DNA of 64,000 nucleotides from assembly GCA_030435675.1 (NCBI GenBank), contig CM059624.1:2256769-2320768 (forward strand). The letters run 5' to 3'. Source of the stretch: Steinernema hermaphroditum (lineage: Eukaryota > Nematoda > Chromadorea > Rhabditida > Steinernematidae). Position 1 is the stretch's first letter. Every line of letters begins with the position of its first letter. The notes under the pieces were generated by a model. It had not been told where the DNA came from, searched no databases, and was given only the letters and a program-made list of their open reading frames with translations. Positions 34,534 through 46,254 of the stretch are shown one piece after another. Both the position numbers and the translations under genes were made by a program.

Positions 34534-35529
34534 TCAGAAGTTATGCAGATGCAGATAGGCGTTCTCAAGCTGGCAGTTATTCAATATCCCACATGTGCAT
34601 TTTACAAATGTCAGATGATGTCGAGAAAAAATCGCTACCGATTTCACTGTTTCGTGTTGTAAGTAGTAATCGCCATCATCGATATCATCACCTTCAGATT
34701 CTTCGAAATCGCCATCGTGATCTTCGTAACAATCACAGACGTCGTAATTCATTTCAACTTTCTTCATCATATCCTGAGTTTTCTGCACATTCTCTCCATG
34801 TTCATAATAAAAAGTGCACTCGAAATCTCCATTCGCTTTCCAGAAATCGAAAAAAGTCTTCACATAATCATGGTTTACGGAGACACGATCGGTCCCCAGA
34901 TGAACGTTTTTTGCCACTTCAGACTGAAGAAAAAATCTTTGAATATCAACCAGGATAGAGTGAGGCCAGTCTCCGCCTAGAGCAATGCTGGTCAAGCCAG
35001 GATAATTGTCTATATGGTCTCTCAGAAACGTCTGTGTTTCAGCACCGACGTACGTCAAATGCAATGTTGCAAAATACACAGACTGGAAGAGACTGCTCAT
35101 TATTAGCCTTTTGAACTCGGGCGAACTTGCTCCATTGTCGAGTCGCAAAAATGTGCGGTATTCTGGCATAAATTGTGTGGCAAATTTCTTGAAAAACATC
35201 CTGGCGTCCTTTGACTTGCATTTCAGCAGCCTGTCTTCAGAATAATCCAGCCGCTCTCCAGTACAGTCCAAGACCTCTAGCAATCGAATATATTGCGTGT
35301 CGACTTTCTCTAGTTCCGAGAGATTAAAGTATTCTCCGTTTTGAAGGAAATTGCAATGGAATCCGTCAGCAGTAGATGTGAGAAGAATGATGAGATATTG
35401 ACGGTTTGCAATGTGCAGCTGAGCGATATCCTCCCATTGTCGATTGGCAACACCTTTCAGGGGGTATAGTGACCTTTCCTGCAGCAGCTCTATAACTGAC
35501 TCCACGAACTTATAAGGAATCGTGTCCAT
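34534..35529 (-). CDS. Single-exon F-box-like paralogue 2
   Basis: Intronless, 331 aa, MDTIPYKFVESVIELLQE start. It shares with paralogue 1 the phrases WQDIAQLHI/WEDIAQLHI, LLKCK-x-KDARM, LFQSVYF and FFDFWKAN. The same acidic run and a CTCGILNNC ending are present. A downstream flank (34258-34345) also matches the flank of paralogue 1 (32452-32545), so gene and flank were duplicated together. Confidence 0.75.
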   Translation of the reverse strand: MDTIPYKFVESVIELLQERSLYPLKGVANRQWEDIAQLHIANRQYLIILLTSTADGFHCNFLQNGEYFNLSELEKVDTQYIRLLEVLDCTGERLDYSEDRLLKCKSKDARMFFKKFATQFMPEYRTFLRLDNGASSPEFKRLIMSSLFQSVYFATLHLTYVGAETQTFLRDHIDNYPGLTSIALGGDWPHSILVDIQRFFLQSEVAKNVHLGTDRVSVNHDYVKTFFDFWKANGDFECTFYYEHGENVQKTQDMMKKVEMNYDVCDCYEDHDGDFEESEGDDIDDGDYYLQHETVKSVAIFSRHHLTFVKCTCGILNNCQLENAYLHLHNF

Positions 35530-35639
35530 AATGTAGACTATGAATTATTATTCATAATACAGCTTTATATAAGAGTGATGCAATGCATCTGCAATGCAAT
35601 AGGAAGCTGCATCCCGAGTACCAGACAAAGGGGATGGAG

Positions 35640-35765
35640 CGGCGCGGCATGTATCCTGAGATAGTGACGATTTGTAATTTGCAGCTGAGCGATATCCTTG
35701 CAGTGTTGATTGCACAGACACTCCAGGGGGTGTAGTGACTCTTGCATTGAATTCTAGTAGACAGA
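35640..35765 (-). pseudogene. N-terminal fragment of the F-box-like family
   Basis: About 120 bp match codons ~15-40 of the neighbouring paralogues (CKDIAQLQITNRHYLRI). No start and no continuing frame; it lies just upstream of paralogue 2 and is a truncated duplicate. Confidence 0.7.
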
Positions 35766-35779
35766 CAGAGGATGTAGCT

Positions 35780-36065
35780 TGCAGCTTCATCCCTGGTCTC
35801 GCGTTGGTGTCGAACCGGTCGGTAGCGGGGGCGCTTCACAGCGCTTGTGGGTGTTGTGCAATCTGAAGAAACGGCGACGAAGCTTTTATTTAGGGGACAG
35901 GGGTCGTTTAGGAGAGATGGGAACTTGGTCCGAGAGTTGCGTCTTCATCGTGATGGGGAGAGCGTCGGCGACCGTCAGGATGACTTCTCGCGCAGCCGGA
36001 TTCCTGGCGTCGGACATCTTGTTGTCAGAGGTGGTGGGACGGCTTTTGGGGCTACTTCGGAGATG
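35780..36065. repeat. Dispersed repeat copy (matches 57180-57510)
   Basis: Shares GCTTCAT.CCTGG, TGTCGAACCGGT, GAGTTGCGTCTTC and TTCTGGCGTCGGACATCTTG-type blocks with 57180-57510. Nature unknown. Confidence 0.65.
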
Positions 36066-36276
36066 ATGGCGTCCTCAAAGCGTTAGCGACCTTCAGAAGG
36101 CAGTGGGCCAATTAACTTTCATGTATTTTCATGTAATTCTGACCATGACCATGCATGAAACGTTGATCTATTTAGCGCTCATTTATGATAGTATTTATTA
36201 CAAAATTTACAGACGTCAACAACCTAACAGCAAAAGAAATTTACAGAAACGAGTATCTTCTTATCATCAAGCTCGA

Positions 36277-39200
36277 TCACCACTTCACAAGTCGAACAAA
36301 CTTGTTCTGTGGACTCTTCCTGATCCAGTACTTGCGAGTCTCGTTGAAGACCCACATGCACAGTCCAACGCCGAGCGAGAAGAACCACACCTGGTAGGGC
36401 GGCGGACTGGAGCCCATGACGAAACGGACTCCAGGCACGTAGATGAAAATGACGACCAGCAGGATCTCGATGATGACGGCGTAGACTAAACAATGGTGAA
36501 TGTTTTGGTGAATGTGATGCTGGAAACCAACCGGTGACGATGTTGTTAATGCCATGCTTGAATATCGACGTTCGGCGCGTCATGCACATCCACACATGAT
36601 AGGCCTGGCTCATGACCATGGTCAAGTAGTAGGAAGAGGCGGCCTGATCGCGAATGTCGATCTGTTCAGCCTCGGAGAAGACTTGACCGCTCGCCGTTGT
36701 GAAATTGCCCACGGCGTGGTAGCGGAAGTAGTCCTGCGCAGAGAAGAACAGATCGAAGAGGCCGATGCCGTTCCACCAGTAGACGAAGAGGTAAGCGAGT
36801 GTTGCGCCTGTGATGACCATGCCGCCGGCGATGAAGTAGGAGTAGAAGAGGAGCGAGAAGGAGACGAGGCGTGTGGTGCGCTTGCGCGGTGGCTTCTTCA
36901 TGATATCGCGTTCGGCGTTCTCATAAGCCAGAGACACGGCCGGAGCGATTTCGGTGCCCAAGTCGATACTTAGGATCTGCAGGGCGGTGAGCGCCATGGG
37001 CAAGCCGAAGAGGAAGTTGAGGCAGATGGGTACCACCTCGGGCATCGAGTGCGTCAGCGTGTAGGCGATCGTCTTGCGGAGGTTGTCGAAGAGAAGGCGT
37101 CCCTCTTCGATGCCCTTCACGATGGAGGCGAAGTTGTCGTCCATGAGGATGATATCGGCTGCCTGCTTGGCGACGTCCGAGCCTGTGATGCCCATGGCCA
37201 CACCGATGTTTGCCCTCTTCAAGGCTGGAGCGTCGTTGACGCCGTCACCCGTCACCGCCACCACTTCTTTTCTCTTCTGGCATTGCTCTACAATGAGCAG
37301 TTTCTGCTCGGGGGTTGTTCGGGCGAAGACGATGTAGTTGTGCGCCAGAAGCTCGTCCCAGTCCTGAAATAGAAGATGTGTATGTCTCTTAGTAAATGAC
37401 GCTACAAAAAGAGGCATAAATCCGCTTCACGCTTCCCCTTGCGTTTTGCGGGAGGCGCTCCCTCTGGGATTTCAGGCGTCCCCTGCTCGATTCAGACGTG
37501 GCCCCTCGTTCTCAAAGTGGTTCCAATCACAGAAGGGACGCCTCAAATCCCAGAATTGAGTAGAGAAAGCTTTTGACCATTTGACCTTTTGACCGAGCCA
37601 GCTCCGACTGCGAAATCAACCCGAGTCGGCATGCTTTTGGCTAATCAAAAATCTATCGCCTCACCTGTTCGCTCATGTCGGGGAGCATCTTTCCATGAAC
37701 GGTGGCCCAGTCACGATTCTCCTCCGGCTCCTCGACGACGTTCACTTTAACGCTTTTTCCAAGACGCTGTGGAACGACCTTCTCCGCCTCGCCGATCAGC
37801 CCAATATCACGAGCGATGGCAGTGGCGGTGGTGGGATGGTCGCCAGTTACCATAAACACTTTGATGCCGGCCTGCTTGCACTGCTGGATGGCGCGGGCTG
37901 TGTCGGGGCGCGGAGGATCCATGATGGCGGCGATGCCGAGGAAGGAGAGGTCCTCAAGCGGCACGTTGCCGGACTCAAAGTTGAATTTGGTGTCATGTGG
38001 TGCTGTGAAAACGCGCTGAGCGAAGCCGATGACGCGGCGTCCGTTGCTGCCGAAGTGGTCGTACGCGTCCTGGAAGTCCATCGTCGCCTCCTCGTCCAGC
38101 TCGACGGGACCGTCGTCGGTGGCCAGCGTCGAGCACTTCTGGATGACCACCTCGGGAGCGCCCTTGATCATGAGCAGGAACTCCGCTTGGCCGTCGTCGT
38201 CGCGTTGGGCGCCGTTCTCTTGCAGCACCATAAGGTGCCATTTGCGAAGAGAGTTGAAAGGAACCTCGTAGACGACCTAAGAACTTCGATAAGTGAGGCT
38301 TCGACGAGATGTGCTTACATGATACTTCTGACGAATATGGGGAACGCTGCACACCTTGTCGACATAACGAAGGAGCGCCACCTCAGAGGGCGATCCGCTG
38401 AACTGCTTCTCTTTCATCGAGATCTGGCGACGCGCCAGGGCCGGTCTCAGTCCCTGCTGGGTGATGGTGTTGCCGGTCTCCAAGTCACCTGCACCCATCG
38501 GGGCCACCTTCGCTCCAGAAGGCTTCCAGAGGAGATCTTCGATGCGGCGGAGACGAGTGGCGATGGAGAGCTGCTCGTTGCCCTGGATCGTGTTGCCACC
38601 GTAGTCGATTGTGGCCTTGTTGCAGACGGCCATGCTGGTAAGCAGCTCAGGGAGAGGCTTGTCGAAGACGTCCAGATCGGTCGCCAGCAGGCGGCTTCGC
38701 ACGGTGCTCTGCTGCATGCTCTTCATGGTGTGCATCGTCTTGCACCGCACTTCAGGAACGCCACTGACGTAGCGCCGGTTGAGCCATAGGTCCGTGACAG
38801 TCATGTTGTTCATCTAAGGCGCGCGGAATTAGATCTGGAGAGCCGGGCTATGAGCCTACGGTAAGAGTTCCCGTCTTGTCGGATGCGATGACAGTAGCGG
38901 CGCCAAAGGCTTCCACCACATCAAGCTTCTTCATGTACACGTTCTTCTTGGCCATGCGACGGGCGATGATGGTGAGCTGCGAGGAAACGGTGGCTGGAAG
39001 ACCCTGCGGGACGTTGGCGATGATGATGACGAGAAAGCCGTTGATGAACATTCCGGTGACGTCCTGGAACTTGGTCATCACACAGCCGAGGATGAAGACG
39101 ACGAACGCCATGGTGATGGCGGAGACGGTGACGAACTTTACGAATCGGTTTATCTCGTATTCGAGCGACGACTGGTTCTCCGTCTGATCAGTAGTCAAGG

Positions 39201-40370
39201 CAGCGATTTGACCAATGATCTACATGGCTTTGGGTTAGGGGCAATCGGAAAGTGGAAGGCTTACAGTGCGCTGGCCAGTGCGGATGGCGACTCCGACTCC
39301 CTCACCATCGATGCAGAAGGAGCCGTTGAAGGCGACGTTGTTGGCTTCGAAGACGTCGACATGCACGGCGGCCGGCTCCGCGCTGAAGTCAATCGGCTCG
39401 GACTCGCCGGTGATCGATGAAGACTCAAGCTTCAGGTCGGCTGTGTGCTGAAAAAAGGGCGTTTCTTCGAAAGGGGTGCCGGACGCTCACCAGCATGCGG
39501 ATATCGGCTGGGACACGGCTGCCGCTCTTGACCAGGACGATGTCACCGACGACGATCTTCTCCGTCTCGATGGTCAACGACCGTCCTTCGCGAACAACGG
39601 TGCACTTGGTGGGCAAGAGGTTGGTGAAGCCGCGGACCACGTTGATCGCCTTCTTCTCCTGGTAGAACGTAACGATGCACATCACGATGACGATGACGAA
39701 GAGGACGATCGAGGCATAGAGGTTGATGATTACCCTAAAGTTGATCAGCTGATAGTCGGACGGGCTACATTTTGATCTTTTCGGGTTCGAAGAAGACCGA
39801 TCGAGGCGCTTTTCGCACCCGCGGCGATCAGTCTCCCCGCCGGAGCAACCGGTTCCCCGGGTGGTGGCAATTGGGACGGTCACTTACGAGGGGTCGATGA
39901 TGAAAGTGCTGAGACTGAGGACGCCGGCGCCCATCAGAAGAATCCAGAACATGTTGAGGAACTGGCGCAGGAAGAGCGTCAGGTTGCTGATCTCCGCGGG
40001 GGGCGCAAGGGCATTGGGGCCGTCTTTCTATAACCCAAAGCATGGAGGGCCACTGGCTTCGGCACTCACCTGAAGGCGTTTCTCGGCGTCGTCCTTGCTC
40101 ATTCCCTTACTCAATTTGGGATTACGCGTGTCGATATTGGAGTTGGGGTGGATACGACTCAGCTGAACAACATCCAGATGGTGCTCCGTGAAGGAACTTA
40201 AAGGGGATGATTAGGTCATAGGCCATGGAACTCACTTGCTGAGACTGCGACTCGATTCCTCGCATCTTCGGAGCGCATCGCTGCGACCTTTCCCGAAACG
40301 ACGGCTGAGCCATCGGATGATGCCTAAAGGGACGCAGAGGGTTAAGCAACAAGCTACCACACTCACCCAT
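36277..40370 (-). CDS. Divergent Na+/K+-ATPase alpha-like P-type ATPase (catp group)
   Basis: Exons: 40370-40367, 40323-40236, 40196-40070, 40027-39888, 39734-39491, 39447-39265, 39219-38860, 38813-38319, 38276-37665, 37363-36532, 36485-36277; 1,097 aa. Catalytic features are intact: TGES, SDKTGTLT with the phosphorylated Asp, KGAPE, TGD and TGDGVNDAPAL. Ten membrane segments are expected. Ion-site residues differ from Na/K pumps: PEGL in TM4 is PQGL, S-N-I-P-E in TM5 is H-S-M-P-E, D-L-G-T-D in TM6 is D-L-G-T-E, Q-W-A-D in TM8 is Q-A-Y-H. The C-terminal Tyr pair is absent. This suits the nematode CATP-1 to -4 group rather than the housekeeping pump. The start MGIIRWL aligns with family N-termini; an in-frame open stretch extends upstream to an acceptor at 40692 with no ATG. 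Confidence 0.85.
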
Positions 40371-40692
40371 GCTGGTTGGAAGAGACGGGAGATCCGCGGA
40401 CGACCGACGACGACTTCTTCGACGGCGGAGCGCCTCGCCTTTATAGCCGAAGGCAGATTCTATTACGGTCGTCGGCAAACCGCCTTCGAGAGGCCCCGCC
40501 CTCGTCGGTTCCCCGCAGGACGCCAAAGGCCCGAAGAAGTCCCTTCTTTGATCTTCTGACGTTTTGCTCTCGCCACTCGGATTCGGAAGCGCATCGACCC
40601 CATCGATGGCGTCGGTGACCCCACCGTCAGATCCCTTAATCCTCGCCGTTGCCACTAGCCGAACCAGTTCGTCGAGAGGCGTATCGATTGGG

Positions 40693-43327
40693 CTATTTAA
40701 CTATAACAAGGAGTTGCGATCAATCACACTCCGATCGATTCCTGTGGCACGTCGCTTCCAGCCGAAGATTCGCGATTCTTGGTCTCCGGGAGACGGAAGG
40801 CCTCGAAGGTTGTTGTGCGGCGGTCAGATGATTTCGGGCATCACGTCACTGGCGAACCGCTTCGCGCAAGCAGCGCCGTGGTTCGGGTTTTGGAACAACC
40901 GACGGACGATGAACCTTGAGCGATGAAGTTGCGCCTAATCCGGTTAGGTTCGAAATATTCAGAACCGAAACTTTTCGATTGCAATCTTGAGTGCTCGCTG
41001 TGAGAAGAGTCATATCATAGCAACCTATCTGGAGTGGGTCTATGTGGAAGCCCTATGTGCTAAGAAGGATAAGCTTTGATGTTTCAAGGGAAGTGAAAAT
41101 GATCTTGAGAGTTTCTTTTATGTTGGACTATAGGAAACTTCGAGGTTTCCTAACGATTATTAGCAAAGAAAATGTTCCAAAAAGGACTGTAATCATACAT
41201 TTTTCGAGGTCCAAAGGTGACACTTCAGAGGTTTACCATAATCGGCATAAATCCATTTCAACCGCCCACCTTGAACTCAACCATCCCCCATCGCTTTCAA
41301 CCCTCCTTCTTGAGATTTAAGCCTCTGGAATGAGCTGGGAATGCGATCGTCTCCCTGAGATCTGGACCACCCCCTAGGATTTCAACCGTCCCACAAATTT
41401 TGAGCTGGATCTGGATCTTCTCTTGCAAAGTTTCTAAAGGAAACCTTTATGGGTTTCCAAAAGCTGTGATGTTGTTGGATGGGGATCTATTTACGTTCGG
41501 ATGATAAGGCCATGTTCCAGCTTTAAAGGGGGGTCACCTTTCATTACTAAAGATTATCGTTTTAATTCTTCTCTCCCGCATGCTGCTGGGTACGGTAGAA
41601 GCCGTCTTCACACCCTCCGTTCTTTCTCTTTCAACGACAAAAGAAGTCATCTACACGCTACGCACCCTAAATTCAAGACATTCGAGATTCTTTCTCAAAC
41701 TGCACATTAAAAAGCATTTCACATGACTATATGTTACTATAATCGACCACATTGTTCTTGACCTGTTCCAAGCTGAAGCCTTTAAAGCTACCTTCAGTCT
41801 TTGCTCTTTCAGCTTTGCACAGCGCTCCTCTCGAACTGTCACGTCGATGTCCTCACTGATTGATCGAATTCGGATTCGTCTATACCACCGGACGTACCAA
41901 AACAGATCCAAAAGATCAGAAAACCATCGGCGGTCCGCCGCATCAGTGTCAACCTCGGCTCGTCTAAATTTAGCACGGAAAGCTAAGGTTGCCCGATCCG
42001 ATCTCCGGAACTATTCGCACCCGTCCCCGCCCGGTCCACGTGCACGCCTGACAACCGGTCTTTCGCCTTGACTCCGCGCGCTCTTGTGACGTCGTCGCAT
42101 GACATCATTCGGTCGGATACCCCACAGCCACAAGAACCGTATACCACAGCGCTTGTTGATCCTAGTTGAGTGCCTGTCTACATAAGGACTCCTCAGAAAA
42201 AGAGACTTGAATCAAAAATCAAAAGCGAATAGGAGTGACAAATCGGAAACGCTCAAAACAAACAAGACGTTATGGATAATAATAACTATAAGGTTCACAA
42301 ATTAATGTGACGTCACGGGGAGACAGGCCGCCCATGCACTGGATACGGTAGCCCGCTGACTATAAAACGAAGCGAATTAGATTGGCGCTCCTCTTCTTTG
42401 TTTTTGCGCTCTCAAATTGATCTGCTTTCAGCACCGTATTCTGATGTTCATATTTAATAATGATATAATAATAATACGGTCTTCTCTATCCTCTTCTTAC
42501 TTGATCTTCATCGATTTAGTTGATCGGTTTTATCCATGAAAAGCGTGCTGTCTCCTCAATCCTCCACTATGGCCCCGAGGCGAGAGTCCTTAAGAGAGAA
42601 CGTCTTATCTGTTTGTACGATCTATAGGTAGGATCGCTTTCACTCCCTTTATATTGAAGACCTTTACATTGATTAACGACCTCTTGAGCTTTAATCCTCT
42701 ATATTGTAATAACTCACACTTCTTTTATGGCCGGCGATCCATCTCCAACGTGTTGTTTCCCAATTCTGTGGCGCAATTTCTATAGGGGACGTGTAGTTCT
42801 ATGTGTATAAACCTGAAGGCACTTTTCGATGTTCTGAAGGGAGACACTAGAGAATATGGGTGTGATTCTTGACGGATCTGTGCGCGTCAACAGAAAGGCA
42901 ACATTCTGTGAAATTGCATATAGAGTACTGTATTGAGCTCGTATGGAATAGAGCAATTCAGATTGCTTTTGAGCGAATGTGTTTGTCAAGCATAGGAAAT
43001 GGTAGGCCCATTGATGCCGACTAGGTGAAATTTCGCAGTCCGAGCGGCTTAGCCTCGGCTCAGTGGGCATCTCTGGCTGGGCCATTGAACCGAATCAAAC
43101 TTATTCGCCTTTGTCAGTTTGCGGTTCGACGTTTACAAAAAAATGGGTTCGAAATCCCACCCTAGTCGAAAGCTACGACAGCCACCAATTTACCAGTCTC
43201 ACCTTTTAGATCAATATCATGATGCTATGGGAATCACCTTATAATGGAACAAAGACAGCACACCCTAGTTACTAATTTTTCTCTTTTTTTAACGTAGGAT
43301 GCGATGGTGGTGCTGAGTGCAGCGATC
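40693..43327. other. Intergenic region upstream of the ATPase gene
   Basis: No gene firmly supported. A minus-strand stretch at 41911-41786 (DIDVTVREERCAKLKEQR) followed by GTAGC looks exon-like and might be a far 5' exon of the ATPase. At 43030-43160 TCCGAGCGGCTTAG and a B-box-like GGGTTCGAAATCCC suggest a tRNA-Ser-derived element. AT-rich near 42440-42480. Confidence 0.4.
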
Positions 43328-43567
43328 TCATGGTTGCGCGGGCGGCGGTGAAGATGCCAAATCCAGTGGAGAGATGTCGAAGCATTGAGGAGCGAAGTAA
43401 CGGAGCAATTTCGGTGTCGGTGTGGACATAGGCGTTGTAGGCGGAACTTCCAGATTCTTTGGCGGCGTGGAGAACTCGGCAGCGGCGATGGCCTCCTTGG
43501 TCAAGTGGACACACCCACTGGGACAACGATAACCACTAGAACTGCACTCATTTTCGATATCACATCT
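43328..43567 (-). CDS. Candidate small exon, Cys-rich then Pro-rich
   Basis: Open from an AATAG acceptor to TGA: CDIENECSSSGYRCPSGC, then Thr/Pro-rich, ending LDLASSPPPAQP. TATAAAA lies at 43586-43592 upstream. Another frame from ATG 43553 gives a hydrophobic start (MSAVLVVIVVPVG) that soon stops, and a third frame is open to 43272. I cannot decide between them. Confidence 0.25.
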   Translation of the reverse strand, partial: RCDIENECSSSGYRCPSGCVHLTKEAIAAAEFSTPPKNLEVPPTTPMSTPTPKLLRYFAPQCFDISPLDLASSPPPAQP

Positions 43568-44697
43568 CTATTTAACACCAGTTCTTTTATATGCATGACT
43601 TCTAAGGTACTTTTTTACTTTTTAGCTTTACTATACTTTACTATGTGACGAAAAGAAACGAGGGTTTTCTGAGGGGTCGCATGAGATAAAAGCCAGTATG
43701 ACGAAAAGGCTTTCTGCTACTGCTGACAGACTCACTTAGAAGTTAGAGTTTCGTTAACGGTTGACAGAAGATGGGTGACAACTGTACATCTCCCGAGATG
43801 ACACGTCTACTCAGACCCAACCCATCGTCGTCTCGCTGCCATAAACGAAACCACCGTAACCAGCGCTGATCTCATCGCACAGAGTCCAACTCGTCATCAG
43901 CGCGTCATTTCGCACCCGACGATCTCTTCGCCTACGCGACGGTTTCGTTTTTGGTCTTTCACTTTGCAGCGGATGACCCTAAAGCGGCTCGGGTGCGCGG
44001 ACGATTCGATTTTTGAACGACCGAAGGCGATCGAAAACAGCACCCGCGACGTCATCGTGCGTGCGTCGATCGCGCCATTAATCAAGGCACTACGATCGAC
44101 TGGGATGCTGCTGTCAAAGACTGCTTGCTTAGGAAGTGCGAAGCGGGCGAAAACAACGCCAGAAGTGTACATGTTATGGGACGTCCCTGGAGCGCCACAA
44201 GACGGGGGAATTCCTATGCGAAGACCTTTTCAAACTGGTAAGGAATAACGTGAATACTTAATGACGGAAATCAGCTCGATATTCAAACGCATTGCCAAAA
44301 TATCGACACATTCAAAGGCACCGCTTACAATGGAACCTTGTTAAGTGTCCACCTCAGATCAAGCTGAAACTTCGCATGTATTACAACTCGGCGCCCTTTT
44401 GGGGGATCACGTACATGAATACTTTCCAACCTGTGTGTCAATTTTCAGCTCGATCCGATGGCTCACCTTCTCCGAGAATTCGATCCGAGGGCACACTTCG
44501 GAAGGCTCTCTTGTTAGATCTTTAGTGCACCTCAGATTTCCCCGTCTCAGCAATGTTTGAAGCCTGAATTCCCCGAAAAATACGAAGACAACATTTCTGT
44601 GCTCTTTCACCAACATTGTGATTGTCTACTCTGCATAAACTACCATATTTTATTGTATATATAAAGTTACCCGGAACAGACAAGAGACCTAAACAAT
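43568..44697. other. Region without a supported gene
   Basis: ORFs on both strands at about 43900-44250 overlap each other and none is convincing. AATAAA on the minus strand near 44655 probably serves the Skp1-like gene. Confidence 0.4.
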
Positions 44698-45201
44698 TCA
44701 ATTGGTCGTAGGAGGCTCGAAACGCATCTTGATCTCCTCGTTCGGCTTGTTCTTGATGAACAGGAGGAAGAGCTTCTTGCAAAGATAGCGGTAGAGCCAG
44801 GTGACCTCGAGGTAGTTGGCGCCCATAAGGAGGTAGTACATCTCGGTCTCGTCGACGGTCAAAAAGTCGTCGTCCCATTTGGGAAGGTCGAAGAGGGGTG
44901 GCGGAGGGCGGACACCGTTCGGCCACTCTTTCTCTTTTTCCTTCTCTGGAACGGCGTCATCGCGGTGCTTCTCACACCAATGCACGATCTGGAAAGTGTG
45001 ATGATTAGAGGGGCACTAAACGAGGCTGTCTACCTTTTGAAGAGTTTCTGTGGAGACGCTCGGCACTGGAATGGTTATCGCGTCTTCGCAGCCGGTGTCG
45101 GCAAGCATCGTCGCGAGGGTGACCGACTGATGGAGCGCCTTGTCGGAGATCGTAACGGTGACGTTCTCCTTCGAGATCAGCTGGTGGATGATTTCGGACA
45201 T
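44698..45201 (-). CDS. Skp1-related protein (SKR), C-terminally shortened
   Basis: Two exons, 45201-45034 and 44988-44698, 152 aa. The N-terminal BTB/POZ-like fold is recognisable (VTVTISDKALHQS, TIPVPSVSTETLQKIVHWCEKH), followed by an acidic/Pro linker and the helical region WDDDFLTVDETEMYYLLMGANYLEV. Skp1 links F-box proteins to cullin in SCF ubiquitin ligases. It ends NEEIKMRFEPPTTN, where typical Skp1 proteins continue for about 20 more residues through the last F-box-binding helices. A longer upstream frame exists (ATG 45258), but 45201 fits the family better. Confidence 0.85.
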
Positions 45202-46254
45202 TGCGATGAGAGAGTTCGTTGAGAGAGAAAACTGAGGTGTCTGGATGTCGTCGACCAAGGAATATATGACAATTCTCGCTTACGATGTATCGCAAATCTT
45301 CACACAGGGCGATGCGAGGGTTGCATCGCCTAGAAATAGCGGCGCACTGTGTATCGGCGGCTCCGAGTAGTTTAAAACCCAGAGAAACACATTCAGCAAA
45401 CTTCAGAGATGTGTCATAAAACACAAGAAGGACAGATATCACATAACAGTCGCATCTTCACTTCAATAACCATCTGAACCTAACTCTGGCGAGAGGCCCA
45501 ACTACAGCGCCCCCAAAACATTGAATTCCAAACAAACCCATACAGCGAACATCAGAGATGTTTCATAGAGCACAAGAAAGACAGATATCACACAACAGTC
45601 GCTGTTTTTGTCGGATGTCGGTGGGAAAGTCGGTATCATAAGACGGCGATTCCGTCGGCTTCAAAAACGAGAGAAGCCTGGGTTCTGCTTGTAGACCGTT
45701 ATAAGAAGGTGGGAGAACGAACAAGTTTTGACCAGACTAATGTACGACTTCTCTTAGCGTAAAATATAAAAACCATGTAAGGAAAACCATTCACTTTTTT
45801 GTTGATAGACATAGATAGATACAATGACGAGTCGTTACTTGGGTATTGTTTACGTTTGGGGCTGTTGGAAGGAAAGGTACCGGAAAATGCCTCGACTTCA
45901 ATACTTGCGCTCGGTAATGGGGTCGCTGTGATAAGATTCTAGAGCTTAAATAGAAAATGAACAGCACTTTCTATGCTCTTTTGTAATGGCTCGTGGTCCG
46001 CTGCACTTCTTACACCCATCCCTAGACTGCCTGGCACGAAATACAGAATAGGTCGTCAAATTCATTTTAAACTCCCCACGCAATGTGGGAAAGCTGCTTT
46101 GAACGTCGTGCGAAGAAAACGTTGATGAACTTCTTCAAGCTCAAGGGAACTAAACTAAGGACAGTTCCGTCGGCGGGTTTTTCACACCTAATCTGTGGGA
46201 ACATGTGTTTCGGTATGTTAACCTTCAGGGGGGGAAGTGGTCATATGGTTTCTA
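45202..46254. other. Intergenic region with a short direct repeat
   Basis: About 62 bp at 45389-45450 (AGAGATGTGTCATAAAACAC to TCACATAACAGTCGC) recur at 45541-45603. No gene seen. GTTAACCTTCAG at 46216-46227 upstream of the receptor start may be its trans-splice acceptor. Confidence 0.5.

Noticed and set aside
36554..36973. 139-codon plus-strand ORF
   Set aside because: Antisense of the ATPase TM7-TM8 exon.
37695..38789. 364-codon plus-strand ORF
   Set aside because: Shadow of the ATPase exons 8-9; it spans their intron and has no family features.
40371..40692. Upstream in-frame extension of the ATPase as coding N-terminus
   Set aside because: No ATG in the stretch, and the family N-terminus aligns with MGIIRWL at 40370; kept only as a possibility.
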